Of a stretch of 64,000 nucleotides of DNA, positions 23,158 to 32,400 are shown piece after piece; position 1 is the first letter of the stretch; each line of letters begins with the position of its first letter. The stretch lies in contig FUZM01000005.1 in the NCBI GenBank assembly GCA_900167925.1, forward strand, positions 1 through 64,000, in the 5' to 3' direction. A program made the translations under genes and the position numbers. This DNA is from Bacteroidales bacterium WCE2008 (lineage in GTDB: Bacteria > Bacteroidota > Bacteroidia > Bacteroidales > UBA932). The notes under the pieces were generated by a model. That model was not told the origin of the DNA. It saw only the letters and a list, made by a program, of their open reading frames with translations, and ran no database searches.

Positions 23158-25416
23158 ATGACTATTAACTTTAAAACCCTGTTGTTTGCCGCTATGGCAA
23201 CCCTTATACTGCCGGTCAGCGCTTCTGCGACAAAGTTCCTGGAACTGAAGGCTGTCGACAAGGATTATGTGATGGTCCATTTCCGGGACGGAGAAGTCCG
23301 TTTCAGGGATGACGGTTCCGGACCGGGGGCATTTCTTGGACATACATATACTGAAGGAGACGACTCCCTGTTCGTTTTCGGCAAGAGGCTGGACGGAGAT
23401 TATGCGAGTAAAGCAGAGTGGAAGCTTGTTTCTGCCGACGGAGTGCGACGTGCGGTCGAAGTCTCGAGAAAGTCCAAGCCGATGAACCTCGCCCATGATT
23501 TCAGCATGGAACTGGACCATTGGATTTTCCTGAAGCTGGACCGGCCGCTGGTGCAGGGACAGACTTACCGTCTGGAGATTCCGGAGGGACTGGGATCTGA
23601 CGTCACTTCGGCTGAACTGGAATATGATATATTCAATTCCATGTCCGAAGCCATCCATGTCAACATAATAGGATACGTCCCTTCGCAGCCGGTAAAGCTC
23701 GCCGACCTGTATCTCTGGCTCGGGGATGGCGGACAGAGGGATTACCGTCCGTTCGAGGGGAAGAAGGTCTATCTATATAATGTAGGTACTGGAGAGAAGA
23801 AGGTTGCCGGCGAAGTACGTTTCTGGATGGGCCGGGACCAGTATAAATCCGAGGGCACGAGGGAGGACCTTACGGGTTCGGACGTATGGAGCATCGATTT
23901 CAGCGGATCGGAGCCGGGCCGTTACAGGATTGCGGTCGAGGACGTAGGCTGCAGCATGGATTTCGAGATTTCGGACGATATATATTATCAGCCTTACCGT
24001 TATTCGGTCAGGGGGTATTATTTCATGAGAGTCGGAGAGCCGAATGACCCTTCGTCGGTCACCCCTATCCCGCGTCAGCCGAGGTTCATTCCGGGAGTGG
24101 AGCCGGAGGGCTTCACGGTCTATAAGACTGATCTTACGCCGTGGTCGCCGGAGTGGCGCAGGCTGAGGATGGACGTCTGGGACGAGCCTCATTTCAAGGC
24201 TCCGGAGGCTTCGATCTTCTGGCAGCACCGTCTGGAGGGGAATCCGGTCAATATGAATGCTGTCGGAGGACATTCCGACGCATACGACTGGGACAGGCAT
24301 CTTGCCCATGTGAGCAACATATATGACCTTCTGCTGCCTTATTTCCTTACCGGAGGCCGGCTTGACGAGGATGCTCTCGGCATAAGGGAAAGCGGGAACG
24401 GAATTCCCGACATCGTCGACGAGGCACGTAACGAGGTGGATTTCTTCCTGAGCATTCGCGACGGAGAGGCTTATTCGCAGGGATTGACCAATCCGTCGAA
24501 GGACTGGAAGGTCATGTTCCAGGCTGGCTGCACGACCATGGCCGCATGGGCCAATGCCGCAAACTGCGCCATGCTGGCGGATTGTTTCAGGATAGCGGGC
24601 AATGATCTGCTGATGCATTATTATACAGACGAGGCTGTCAAGGCCTTCCGTTTCGCCGAAAAGCAGGAAAACAGTCAGCTGGACGACTTCCAGGCTCTCG
24701 GAACTTCCGGAATGAGGGGCAGGGATTTCATGCAGATGGCGGCGGCTTTCCTGTATAATGTCACAGGAGACCGTTCGTGGGAGGATATAATGGCGGTCGA
24801 GAGCGTCCCGGAGCGTCAGATCTGGGGGACGGCGGCTTATCTGGGCTGTCCTCGGGAGAGGCATTATGGTCAGCTGTATTCTGACATGAAAGCTGCGGTA
24901 GACAGTCTGGCGGACAGTATCAATGTCGGAATGATGGACAAGAGGCCGAGCCGGCGTTCGTCAAGCGACAGGCGGTTCAAAGTTGCGGAAAACATGCATC
25001 TGGTGATGATGGCGCATTATATTGCCGGGACTCCGGAGCGCAAGGCGCAGCTGGAGAGAAGCCTGTATGCAGAGGCAGGCTGGGGACTCGGAAGGAATCC
25101 GTCGAACACGGTCGAGATGACGGGGCTCGGGGAGCGCTGTCTTATGAACATATATGCCAATGGTCGCAATGACGGCTATCCTGGAACGCATCCGGGACAG
25201 ACGCCGTTCAACGGGACGGAGGTCTGGACTGTCGGAGATGGCGGAGATTCGAGGATTCTCCTTAGGCGCTGCTACCCTGACTGGAATGAGGGAGGCTGGC
25301 CGCGCCAGGAGGCTTTCTTCGAGAACCGCTATATCTGGGTCAACGCCGAGTTCACGCCTCGGGAGACGATGAGAGGAAAGATGGCTCTGCTCGGGTATCT
25401 GTACGGAATACGTTAG
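23158..25416 (+). CDS. GH9-family secreted glycanase with N-terminal Ig-like domain
   Basis: A 752-residue secreted enzyme with signal peptide (ATLILPVSASA). Residues about 165-270 form the Ig-like CelD_N module (IHVNIIGYVPSQPVKLADLY, RYRIAVEDVG). The (alpha/alpha)6 domain begins with RYSVRGYYFMRVG and contains GGHSDAYDWDRH (370-381), the counterpart of the GH9 DAGD base motif with Asp374 and Asp377, and near the end GLGRNPSN and NAEFTPRETM, the expected acid region. GH9 enzymes cut beta-1,4-glucans or xyloglucan. Its placement 17 nt behind metF is unusual for a glycanase. A lipobox was not seen, so it is periplasmic or exported further. The stop overlaps the stop of the convergent lipoprotein gene. 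Confidence 0.82.
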   Translation: MTINFKTLLFAAMATLILPVSASATKFLELKAVDKDYVMVHFRDGEVRFRDDGSGPGAFLGHTYTEGDDSLFVFGKRLDGDYASKAEWKLVSADGVRRAVEVSRKSKPMNLAHDFSMELDHWIFLKLDRPLVQGQTYRLEIPEGLGSDVTSAELEYDIFNSMSEAIHVNIIGYVPSQPVKLADLYLWLGDGGQRDYRPFEGKKVYLYNVGTGEKKVAGEVRFWMGRDQYKSEGTREDLTGSDVWSIDFSGSEPGRYRIAVEDVGCSMDFEISDDIYYQPYRYSVRGYYFMRVGEPNDPSSVTPIPRQPRFIPGVEPEGFTVYKTDLTPWSPEWRRLRMDVWDEPHFKAPEASIFWQHRLEGNPVNMNAVGGHSDAYDWDRHLAHVSNIYDLLLPYFLTGGRLDEDALGIRESGNGIPDIVDEARNEVDFFLSIRDGEAYSQGLTNPSKDWKVMFQAGCTTMAAWANAANCAMLADCFRIAGNDLLMHYYTDEAVKAFRFAEKQENSQLDDFQALGTSGMRGRDFMQMAAAFLYNVTGDRSWEDIMAVESVPERQIWGTAAYLGCPRERHYGQLYSDMKAAVDSLADSINVGMMDKRPSRRSSSDRRFKVAENMHLVMMAHYIAGTPERKAQLERSLYAEAGWGLGRNPSNTVEMTGLGERCLMNIYANGRNDGYPGTHPGQTPFNGTEVWTVGDGGDSRILLRRCYPDWNEGGWPRQEAFFENRYIWVNAEFTPRETMRGKMALLGYLYGIR

Positions 25417-25787
25417 TCGACGCTCCCGACCAGTTTTTCGCCTACGAAGACGGCGACTTCCGGTGCTATATATTCGTCGGTCCCATATGCGAACTGACCT
25501 TTATATAGTCTTGGCGCAGTCATGTATCTGTCGTTCGAGAGTATTATCTTGGAGTACTCGTTGCCGGATGTCGTATAGAGCGGGGAAACGATGATGAGGG
25601 CGTAGTCGATGCCTTTGCTGCGGTAGACTCCGTTGTCGAGTTTGCCGAACTTGGCCGACATCGTATATCCCTGTTTCTGGAAGTTTTCGTATTCAGTATA
25701 GTCAACGTTTTCGCTCTTCTTGCACGAAGTAAGGGAGGTCATCGGCACGATGGCCAGCAATAAGATAAATTTCAGAATGGTTTTCAT
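25413..25787 (-). CDS. Small lipoprotein of unknown function
   Basis: A 124-residue lipoprotein with signal MKTILKFILLLAIVPMTSLTSC and predicted lipidated Cys22. The mature part is beta-rich (YTMSAKFGKLDNGVYRSKG, DYALIIVSPLY) and is not recognised as any family. It overlaps the GH9 stop by 4 nt in a tail-to-tail arrangement, with no terminator between. Its promoter is likely the TATATTTG box read on the minus strand at 25809-25816, 22 nt before the start codon. Confidence 0.65.
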   Translation of the reverse strand: MKTILKFILLLAIVPMTSLTSCKKSENVDYTEYENFQKQGYTMSAKFGKLDNGVYRSKGIDYALIIVSPLYTTSGNEYSKIILSNDRYMTAPRLYKGQFAYGTDEYIAPEVAVFVGEKLVGSVD

Positions 25788-25808
25788 ATTCTATCGGTTT
25801 TTGTTGTG

Positions 25809-25883
25809 CAAATATAGTATAACGTTTAATATGAAGATGTCAGAAATCTTGCAATAAGTTTCAATATATTTTCAGTATCTTTG
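25809..25883. promoter_or_regulatory. Divergent promoter boxes for the lipoprotein and the isochorismatase-like gene
   Basis: On the minus strand TATATTTG (25816-25809) precedes the lipoprotein gene. On the plus strand TATCTTTG (25876-25883) precedes the hydrolase gene by 42 nt. Both match TAnnTTTG. The AT-rich stretch between holds no other feature. Confidence 0.5.
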
Positions 25884-25925
25884 CGGTCCGTAGGATAACT
25901 CATTATTTTTAATATAGAACGACAA

Positions 25926-26459
25926 ATGGAAAAGTATGCTGTAATCGTCATTGACATGCTCAATGACTTCGTAACGGGCCCTATTGCTTCCCCTAGAGTT
26001 AATCACATCATCGAGCCTATCAAGGAGCTCTGTGAGAAGGCCCGTGCTAAAGGTTTCCCTGTAATTTATGCCAACGACAGCCACACCCCTGAGGTTGACA
26101 AGGAGTTCAAGGTATGGGGCCCTCACGCTGTAGAGGGTACTCCAGGCGCAGAGGTCATCGACGAGCTCAAGCCGCAGAAAGGCGACATCATCGTCCCTAA
26201 GAAGACCTACAGCGCATTCTTCAGCACTCCGCTTGACCTTATCCTCAGAGAGCTCGGAGTCGATACCGTCGTGATCACAGGATGGCAGGCCGACTGCTGC
26301 TGCCGTCACACCTCTGCAGACGCGTTCTTCCGCGGTTTCAATATCGTTGTCCCTAAGGAAACTACCGACACCACTACAGAGGAAGGTTACGTAGGCGGTC
26401 TCGAGTACATCAAGAATATCTACGGCGGAAAGATCGTAAGCGTAAACGATCTGTTCTAA
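25926..26459 (+). CDS. Isochorismatase-family cysteine hydrolase, nicotinamidase-like
   Basis: A 177-residue cytoplasmic protein. The triad appears as Asp10 (VIVIDMLNDF), a Lys in PKKTYSAF (about 93) and a Cys in the stretch DCCCRHTSADAF (aligned best to Cys125). The WGPHAVEGTPGAE segment corresponds to the WPxHCVxGTxGA metal-site region of nicotinamidases, and NDSH supplies Asp51 and His53. Nicotinamidases convert nicotinamide to nicotinate for NAD salvage; other members hydrolyse related amides, so the substrate is inferred. The catalytic Cys lies in a run of three. It has its own promoter and a rho-independent terminator, so it is probably a single-gene transcript. Confidence 0.82.
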   Translation: MEKYAVIVIDMLNDFVTGPIASPRVNHIIEPIKELCEKARAKGFPVIYANDSHTPEVDKEFKVWGPHAVEGTPGAEVIDELKPQKGDIIVPKKTYSAFFSTPLDLILRELGVDTVVITGWQADCCCRHTSADAFFRGFNIVVPKETTDTTTEEGYVGGLEYIKNIYGGKIVSVNDLF

Positions 26460-26481
26460 TCCCGCAGCGACATATATGGAC

Positions 26482-26517
26482 GGAGGCTGGACCATTGCGA
26501 TCCAGCCTCCTGTTTTT
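26482..26517 (+). terminator. Rho-independent terminator after the nicotinamidase-like gene
   Basis: GGAGGCTGGA (26482-26491) pairs perfectly with TCCAGCCTCC (26501-26510) around a 9-nt loop and is followed by TGTTTTTA. It separates this gene from the convergent winged-helix gene. Confidence 0.85.
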
Positions 26518-26529
26518 ATGTTATAATGG

Positions 26530-26811
26530 TTATTTCAGGTATGTCCTGAGGGCTTCCACATACTGCCTGAAAGCCTCCAGTCCTTTTTCAGTTATCTTGC
26601 AGGTGGTACAAGGCATCCTGCCCTTGAACCCCTTTTCTACGGTTATGTATCCCGCAGCCGACAGTTTGTCGATCTGTACGCTGAGATTGCCCGAAGTAGC
26701 TTCTGTCTGGTTCTTCAGGTATGTAAAGTCGGCTGACTCCACATCCGAAAGTACAGACATCACCGCGAGTCTCAGCTCGGAATGAAGTATCGGGTCGAGT
26801 TTAGGAAACAT
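26530..26811 (-). CDS. Winged-helix transcriptional regulator (MarR/ArsR-like, HTH_34 type)
   Basis: A 93-residue DNA-binding protein. It begins MFPKLDPILHSELRLAVMSVL, has a recognition region TEATSGNLSVQIDKLSAAGYI and a wing followed by TTCKITEKGLEAF, the pattern of short winged-helix regulators that control an adjacent membrane protein. It lies 3 nt downstream of the membrane protein gene in the same direction, so both are read from the promoter at about 27480-27509. That promoter contains the palindrome GTAAACAAGTTTAC, a good candidate for self-regulation. The signal it senses is unknown. Confidence 0.85.
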   Translation of the reverse strand: MFPKLDPILHSELRLAVMSVLSDVESADFTYLKNQTEATSGNLSVQIDKLSAAGYITVEKGFKGRMPCTTCKITEKGLEAFRQYVEALRTYLK

Positions 26812-26814
26812 GGC

Positions 26815-27414
26815 CTAGTTGTTTTGTCTTTTTATGATCACACCGGTCAGGGCCAGGATGATGCCGGCGAAAGCAAATATAAGCATCTGCTCCGCGTTGA
26901 CGCCGCTGAGGTAATAGATGATGACTCCTCCTATTCCGATGATCCAGCCTCCGATTATGATAAACCAGTTCTTGAGCACGATGCCGCTGATACTTTCAGC
27001 AATACCGAAAAGCAGCACGAGGGCAGGCGTGACTCCCATCGAGGATGTCTCGGTGAAAGTGCTTGCTATGACCATGCATACGGTGGCCATGGAGCATGCG
27101 AAGATTCCGTAAAGCGTCCAGATACCCTTGATGATCTTGGTCACCATGTTGGAAGGAAGCTTCTCATCCTTCTTGCTCATGTGATAGACGAACGGATATC
27201 CGACAAGAGGCATTGCAAACCAGAGGATGTTCCATTGGGCTTTCCCGCTAATCCTCCAGAAGTAGCAGACGACCAGAGAGAAGACAGTCATGAGGATTCC
27301 CCAGAGGATGAAGTATTTTCCGTTTACCCTGGTGATTTCCTTCCTGCTCCTGTTGAGTGTCTCAGTTATGAGATCGAGGCTCTGACGTGCAGATAATTCA
27401 TTGTTCTGTTCCAT
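26815..27414 (-). CDS. Multi-pass membrane protein paired with a winged-helix regulator
   Basis: A 199-residue integral membrane protein with about five to six transmembrane helices after a cytoplasmic, charged N-terminus (SLDLITETLNRSRKEITRVN). Helices include YFILWGILMTVFSLVVCYFW and WFIIIGGWIIGIGGVIIYYL. No catalytic motif or transporter signature is evident. Pairs of a small winged-helix regulator and a membrane protein of this type are common in Bacteroidota; their function is not established. It is the first gene of a two-gene operon. Confidence 0.7.
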   Translation of the reverse strand: MEQNNELSARQSLDLITETLNRSRKEITRVNGKYFILWGILMTVFSLVVCYFWRISGKAQWNILWFAMPLVGYPFVYHMSKKDEKLPSNMVTKIIKGIWTLYGIFACSMATVCMVIASTFTETSSMGVTPALVLLFGIAESISGIVLKNWFIIIGGWIIGIGGVIIYYLSGVNAEQMLIFAFAGIILALTGVIIKRQNN

Positions 27415-27477
27415 ATTTTAGTCGATTATTTGTTCCGGAGTCCCCCTTCGGCTGCGCAGTCCGCGTGGATTCCGATG

Positions 27478-27509
27478 CAAATGTAAACAAGTTTACGTTA
27501 TAAACCAAA
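27478..27509 (-). promoter_or_regulatory. Promoter with overlapping palindromic operator for the membrane protein and regulator operon
   Basis: On the minus strand TTTG (27509-27506), a 20-nt spacer and TACATTTG (27485-27478) form a good Bacteroidota promoter 63 nt before the start codon. The palindrome GTAAACAAGTTTAC at 27483-27496 overlaps the -7 box and spacer, where a repressor would block RNA polymerase. The winged-helix regulator in the same operon is the natural candidate. Confidence 0.65.
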
Positions 27510-27516
27510 TAAAATT

Positions 27517-27552
27517 TTAAAAAATGCAGATCTGTTGTATTTCCAGACCTGC
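27517..27552 (-). terminator. Terminator after the GH109-like gene
   Basis: On the minus strand GCAGGTCTG (27552-27544) pairs with CAGATCTGC (27534-27526) apart from one G-T pair, followed by ATTTTTT. It lies just after the stop of the oxidoreductase gene at 27570. Confidence 0.6.
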
Positions 27553-27569
27553 AGTCTATGTGAGAAATT

Positions 27570-28985
27570 TTATTCACCTAGGTCTTTCTCTGCAATATGA
27601 AGCACCAGACCATCGGTCTTGTCCCAGTCGCCACGGGTAAAATCAGGCATTACGACAGGCATGCTTCCGTGCCTGATGGAAACCTCTGTAAGCTCGACCA
27701 GAGAACTCCATTCAGCTGCATCATAAACATCCTGGTCAAGAGGAAGTCCGTTGTGCAGGCAATAGATCAGCCTGTATTCCATCACGAAATCCATTCCTCC
27801 ATGACCGCCGACGGTCTTGGACTTCTTAAGCAGGTCATCTACCTTCACGATAGGATGACGGTACTGCATCATGACGGAATCCCTCTGCTTGTCAGAAAGA
27901 TATTTCTCGGCATCCAGGTCTTCCAGGTCGATCCCGGTAAGGTCCTCGCCTCCGAGGGCAATACCGTCATTAGGATACTTGTTTGCAAATCCCTTGGTAC
28001 CGGCCAGCTGGTACATCCTGCTGTATGGACGCGGAGTCACCACAGAATGTTCGATGAGGATGGTTTTTCCCTTGCGAGTACGGATGAAAGTGCTTGTATT
28101 GTCCCCATTCGCATAATTGTACTTTCCTTTGCCATATCGCTTATCTGAAAGTTCCTGGCCACGAAACGCATCAGTATCCATGGAAACCAGCACATCCATT
28201 TTGTCCCCGCGATGAATATTCAAGGCCTGGCAGACAGGACCGATGCCGTGGGTCGGATAGACATCCCCCTTGTGGGCTCGATTATATTTCATTCGCCAGT
28301 CACCCTGATACACGTCCCACCACGGGTCGAGATTGTGGCAGTACGCTCCTTCGACATGGACGATCTCGCCGAACACTCCCTGATTGGCCATATTCAGGCA
28401 AGTAAGCTCGAAATCATCGTAGCAGCAGTTTTCAAGCATGATGCAATGCTTACGAGTGCGCTCAGACGTATTTACAAGAGCCCAACATTCCTCTATGCTG
28501 GTGGCGGCAGGGACCTCGATAGCAACATGCTTTCCGTGCTCCATCGCATATACGGCCATGGTGGTATGCAACTGCCATGGAACTACAAGATAAACCAGGT
28601 CAATGTCATCTCTCTCGCAAAGTTGCTTCCAGCCCTCTTCTCCGCTGTACTCTCCTATCGCCCTTGGAGCACCCTGTCTTTCAAGAATACCCTGAGCCCT
28701 CTCAACCCTTTCCGGAAGGAGGTCACAGAGAGCTACAATCGTAGCATCTTCAATATGAGGCAGACGTCTGGCAGCACCCGTGCCACGATCTCCGAGGCCT
28801 ATCAGTCCGATACGGACATGCTCTATGGGGTCGCAGGCAAATCCAAGCATGGACTGCTGACCAGCAGGGCGCTCCGGAGTGTTGTAGACAATCTGATGAT
28901 TCTTGATTTTGTATCCGTACTTGTCGGCGGCCACAGCGCCGAAGGTCAGAAAAATTGTCGCTAAGATAAGCAAGTAACTCTTCAT
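27570..28985 (-). CDS. Gfo/Idh/MocA-family oxidoreductase, GH109-like, secreted
   Basis: A 471-residue protein with an N-terminal signal peptide (ILATIFLTFGAVAAD) and a Rossmann domain beginning VRIGLIGLGDRGTGAARRL. The middle has VVPWQLHTTMAVYAMEHGKHV and the GH109-typical YPTHGIGPVCQALNIHRGD, and near the end GGHGGMDFVMEYRLI. GH109 enzymes use bound NAD to cleave glycosidic bonds such as alpha-N-acetylgalactosaminide by transient oxidation, and act on mucin or surface glycans. Usual members carry a Tat leader; here the leader looks Sec-type, which is a departure. It is divergent from the SusC operon, separated by 467 nt. Other Gfo/Idh/MocA activities are possible. Confidence 0.8.
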   Translation of the reverse strand: MKSYLLILATIFLTFGAVAADKYGYKIKNHQIVYNTPERPAGQQSMLGFACDPIEHVRIGLIGLGDRGTGAARRLPHIEDATIVALCDLLPERVERAQGILERQGAPRAIGEYSGEEGWKQLCERDDIDLVYLVVPWQLHTTMAVYAMEHGKHVAIEVPAATSIEECWALVNTSERTRKHCIMLENCCYDDFELTCLNMANQGVFGEIVHVEGAYCHNLDPWWDVYQGDWRMKYNRAHKGDVYPTHGIGPVCQALNIHRGDKMDVLVSMDTDAFRGQELSDKRYGKGKYNYANGDNTSTFIRTRKGKTILIEHSVVTPRPYSRMYQLAGTKGFANKYPNDGIALGGEDLTGIDLEDLDAEKYLSDKQRDSVMMQYRHPIVKVDDLLKKSKTVGGHGGMDFVMEYRLIYCLHNGLPLDQDVYDAAEWSSLVELTEVSIRHGSMPVVMPDFTRGDWDKTDGLVLHIAEKDLGE

Positions 28986-29119
28986 AAACGATGTATTCTA
29001 TGTTAGTGTTAAACAAATAATGTATCCGTAAATTTACAAAATAATTGCATAATGACAGCAAAAACAATGTGTCAAATCCTCCCTGGACAAAACTTCTTTG
29101 TGCAAATCTGATGTGAAGT

Positions 29120-29155
29120 AAACCCTGAAAGTTTTATAAAAAACTTTCAGGGTTT
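29120..29155. terminator. Strong bidirectional hairpin inside a divergent intergenic region
   Basis: AAACCCTGAAAGTTTT (29120-29135) pairs perfectly with its complement at 29140-29155 around a 4-nt loop, a 16-bp stem with A/T tails on each side. This is a typical bidirectional terminator but sits between two divergent genes, where no transcript should end. Confidence 0.65.
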
Positions 29156-29287
29156 ATGTCATTCGGTCATAAAAAGACAGAACATTTTCTTATAGATATG
29201 AAACAAACACGAAAAAAAATGCACGAAAAGCACGAAGCGGATTATCACGCAATATATCAGTTAAACGCGAATAAATACTTATCAGGC

Positions 29288-29323
29288 ATCAAAATGTTTC
29301 CTAAATGGTATCAAAATGTATCC
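29288..29323 (+). repeat. Two direct repeats, 22 nt apart, upstream of the susC promoter
   Basis: ATCAAAATGTTTCC (29288-29301) and ATCAAAATGTATCC (29310-29323) differ at one base and start 22 nt apart, two helical turns. They end about 20 nt before the candidate -33 of the susC operon, the position used by activators of the AraC-like or hybrid two-component type. The remainder of 28986-29452 is AT-rich. It includes a 67-codon frame (29156-29359) with no gene-like features. Confidence 0.6.
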
Positions 29324-29342
29324 AGACGACGACAATCCCAAA

Positions 29343-29397
29343 ATTGGATTCTATTATAAAATTGTATAACTTTCGGAGTGGCAGGGTATTCTGCCAC
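29343..29397 (+). promoter_or_regulatory. Candidate susC operon promoter and leader hairpin
   Basis: ATTG (29343-29346), a 20-nt spacer and TAACTTTC (29367-29374) resemble TTTG-N19..21-TAnnTTTG with two mismatches, as expected of an activator-dependent promoter. Immediately after, GTGGCAG (29378-29384) pairs with CTGCCAC (29391-29397) to form a 7-bp hairpin at the start of the leader, 56 nt before the susC start. Confidence 0.45.
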
Positions 29398-29452
29398 ATA
29401 AAATTTCGCATTTTAATAACAAAAGTTCTCGAACTACTAATGTAAACCTAAA

Positions 29453-32400
29453 ATGATGAAAGGGAAAAAACAAACTCATCTGTTCGGGTTGCTGGCGCTT
29501 CTGCTCCTTATACCTGAAATTTCCTTCGCCCAGAACCTTCGCGTAGAAGGTAAGGTTCTGGATGAAATGGGAGAAGGGTTGATTTCAGCCGGTGTTGTCA
29601 TTCAAGGGACCTCAACCGGTACCGTCACAGACTTTGACGGTAATTACGTTCTTCCATCAGTGCCAGTCGGCGCCACACTCGAATTCTCTTGTGTGGGTTA
29701 TGAGACTCAGCAGGTAAAAGTTACCGGTCCACATCTCGACGTAACTTTGGTTCCTGATTCAAAACTGCTTGAAGATGCTGTCGTCGTCGCTTATGGCCAG
29801 CAGAAAAAGGTGACCATCACCGGTGCCGTTTCCGCTGTCAGTGGGGAAGGCCTTCTGAAAGCCCCTGTAGCCAATGTAGCCAATGCCCTTCAGGGCCAAC
29901 TCCCTGGCGTTTCCGCCGTCCAGCCATCAGGTATGCCTGGTGCCGATGAACCGGTCATCCGAATCCGTGGTGTCGGGTCATTGAACAGCGCCGATCCTCT
30001 GATTCTGGTCGATGGTGTAGAGCGTTCGTTCTCCCAGCTTGACCCTAATGAAATCGAAAGTATCTCAGTACTTAAGGATGCGTCTGCAACAGCCGTATTC
30101 GGTGTTCGTGGAGCTAACGGAGTCATCCTCGTAACCACAAAGCGTGGTTCCGTAGGTAAAGCTTCCGTGACTGCTTCCGCCAGCGCCGCAATCCAGACAA
30201 TCTCGAAATTCATCGATTTTGCAGACTCATACACATACGGCAAGATGTGGAACTACACCGCCATTACCGATGCTCTTACTGTGGACAAATGGCCGGGAAC
30301 AGCCAACATCAGCGATTACGAGCCATATTCAAGAGTCGTTCGTTTCAGCCAGTATGTAATGGAGCATTTCCGCACAGGCGACATGCCGACGACTTTCCCG
30401 AGCATGAACTGGATCGACTATATCATGAATGATTCAGCATGGCAGGAACAGGCAAACGTCAATGTGAAAGGCGGTACCGAAAGGGTACGTTACTTCGTTT
30501 CCGCAGGTTTCCTGAATCAGGATTCCCTGTTCAAGACATTCTCCAGCAACAAGAATGAGACATTCGACTACAAACGACTGAACTATCGTGCCAACCTCGA
30601 CATAGATATATCCAAGTATAGCCAGTTGTCCATCACCCTTGGAGGCCGTATGTCGAACCGCAACACCATGGGCGGCGGCGAGGGCTTCCTCTTCCGTTAT
30701 CTCCAGGGTGCGACTCCTTATGCAGGCTGCGGTATCGACTCCGAAGGACGCCATATCGTTTCTGACGCCAATATCGTAGGTCCGTACGACCGTGACGCCC
30801 TTTCCAACTACTACAATCTCGGATACACGAATACAAGCAACAACGTGCTCAACTTCGATATCCAGTACAAACTTGACCTCGGTTTCATCACCAAAGGTCT
30901 TGATTTCAAGGTAAAGGGATCATATAACTCCGAATATACAGCGTACAAGAACCGCGCAAACGGTTATGGTACCGGAGAAACCTACGTAGCGACCATCGTC
31001 GACGGCAAGGAAGTCCTCCGTAAAGAAGGAATCACCTGGCCTCTGCCTTATGGCGAGACGAACCCTATGGATAAGGGTACCGAACGTAACTGGTATGCCG
31101 AAGCAAGTTTCGACTATGCCCGCAGATTCGGAAAGCATAACGTAGGCGCTTTGCTGCTTTACAACCAGAGCAAGACATATTATCCTTGGGACGCGGACGG
31201 CAACATAAACAAAGATATTCCAAAAGGGTATGTGGGACTTGTAGGACGTGTAACATACGACTACGACACCAAGTACCTTCTCGACCTAAATGTCGGTTAT
31301 AACGGTTCCGAGAACTTCGCTCCGGGAAAACGTTATGGATTCTTCCCGTCAGTATCCCTTGGATGGATCCCGTCAAGCGAAAAATGGTGGGAGCCTATGA
31401 AGAAATATATAGGTTACCTTAAACTGCGCGGATCCTGGGGTCTTGTCGGCAACGATTATACAAACGGTCATCGTTTCCTTTATCTGCCGGGCCGATGGCA
31501 ATTCTATCAGGGTTCCATGACCGAGAATCCTCAGAACCGCGGAGCCAACTTCGGGACCAGCGGAAACTGGCTGCAGGCTGTCAAGGAGCTTACCACCGGC
31601 AACCCTAACGTAACCTGGGAGACCGCAAGGAAGATCAACGTCGGTGTAGATGCCGCCTTCCTCAGAGAGCGCCTGCATGCATATGTGGACTTCTTCTGGG
31701 AGGATCGTAAGCATATTCTCGTATCCAACAAAGAAGTTCTTCCTGCAGTCACTTCCCTTCCTTCCAACAGCGTCAACGACGGCCGCGTAAAGAACCACGG
31801 TTATGAGATCTCGTTGAACTGGGAAGACAAGATCGGTGCCGTCCGCTATACTATTTCCCCGAACTTCGCGTTCGCCAGGAATAAGGTCATCGAAAAGCTC
31901 GAGGTACCAAAACTTTATGATTATCTGAGTGAGACCGGACTTCCGGTAAACCAGCCATTCGGATACGATCTCTTCGAGTTCTATCAGCCTGGCACAGAAG
32001 AACGCTACAAAGAGAAATATGGCGTTGACATGCCTGACCACAACCTTCCTCTCAAGTATGGAGACTGCGTCTATGTCGACCTCAACGGCGATGGTGTCAT
32101 CGACACGAACGACCAGAAGCCTCTCGGCTATACCGACAATCCGGAGATCACTTACTCTGTCAATGCATCCCTCCAGTGGAAAGGCTTTGATTTCTCGATG
32201 CTGTGGATCGGTGCTGACCATGTAAGCCGTACTCTTAACGGGTATTTCCGCGACCAGTTCGGTTCCACCAACACTTCAGCCCTCACCCAGTGGGTCGCTG
32301 ACAACTCCTGGACGGAAGACAATCCTGATGCAATTCTTCCAAGAATTTCCTTCACGAATAAAGGTAACAACAACCTTAACTCCAGAGCATGGATGATCAA

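Noticed and set aside
29156..29359. A 67-codon frame between the GH109-like gene and susC
   Set aside because: Basic, low-complexity sequence overlapping the terminator tail and the direct repeats, with no promoter or conserved motif; more likely regulatory DNA.
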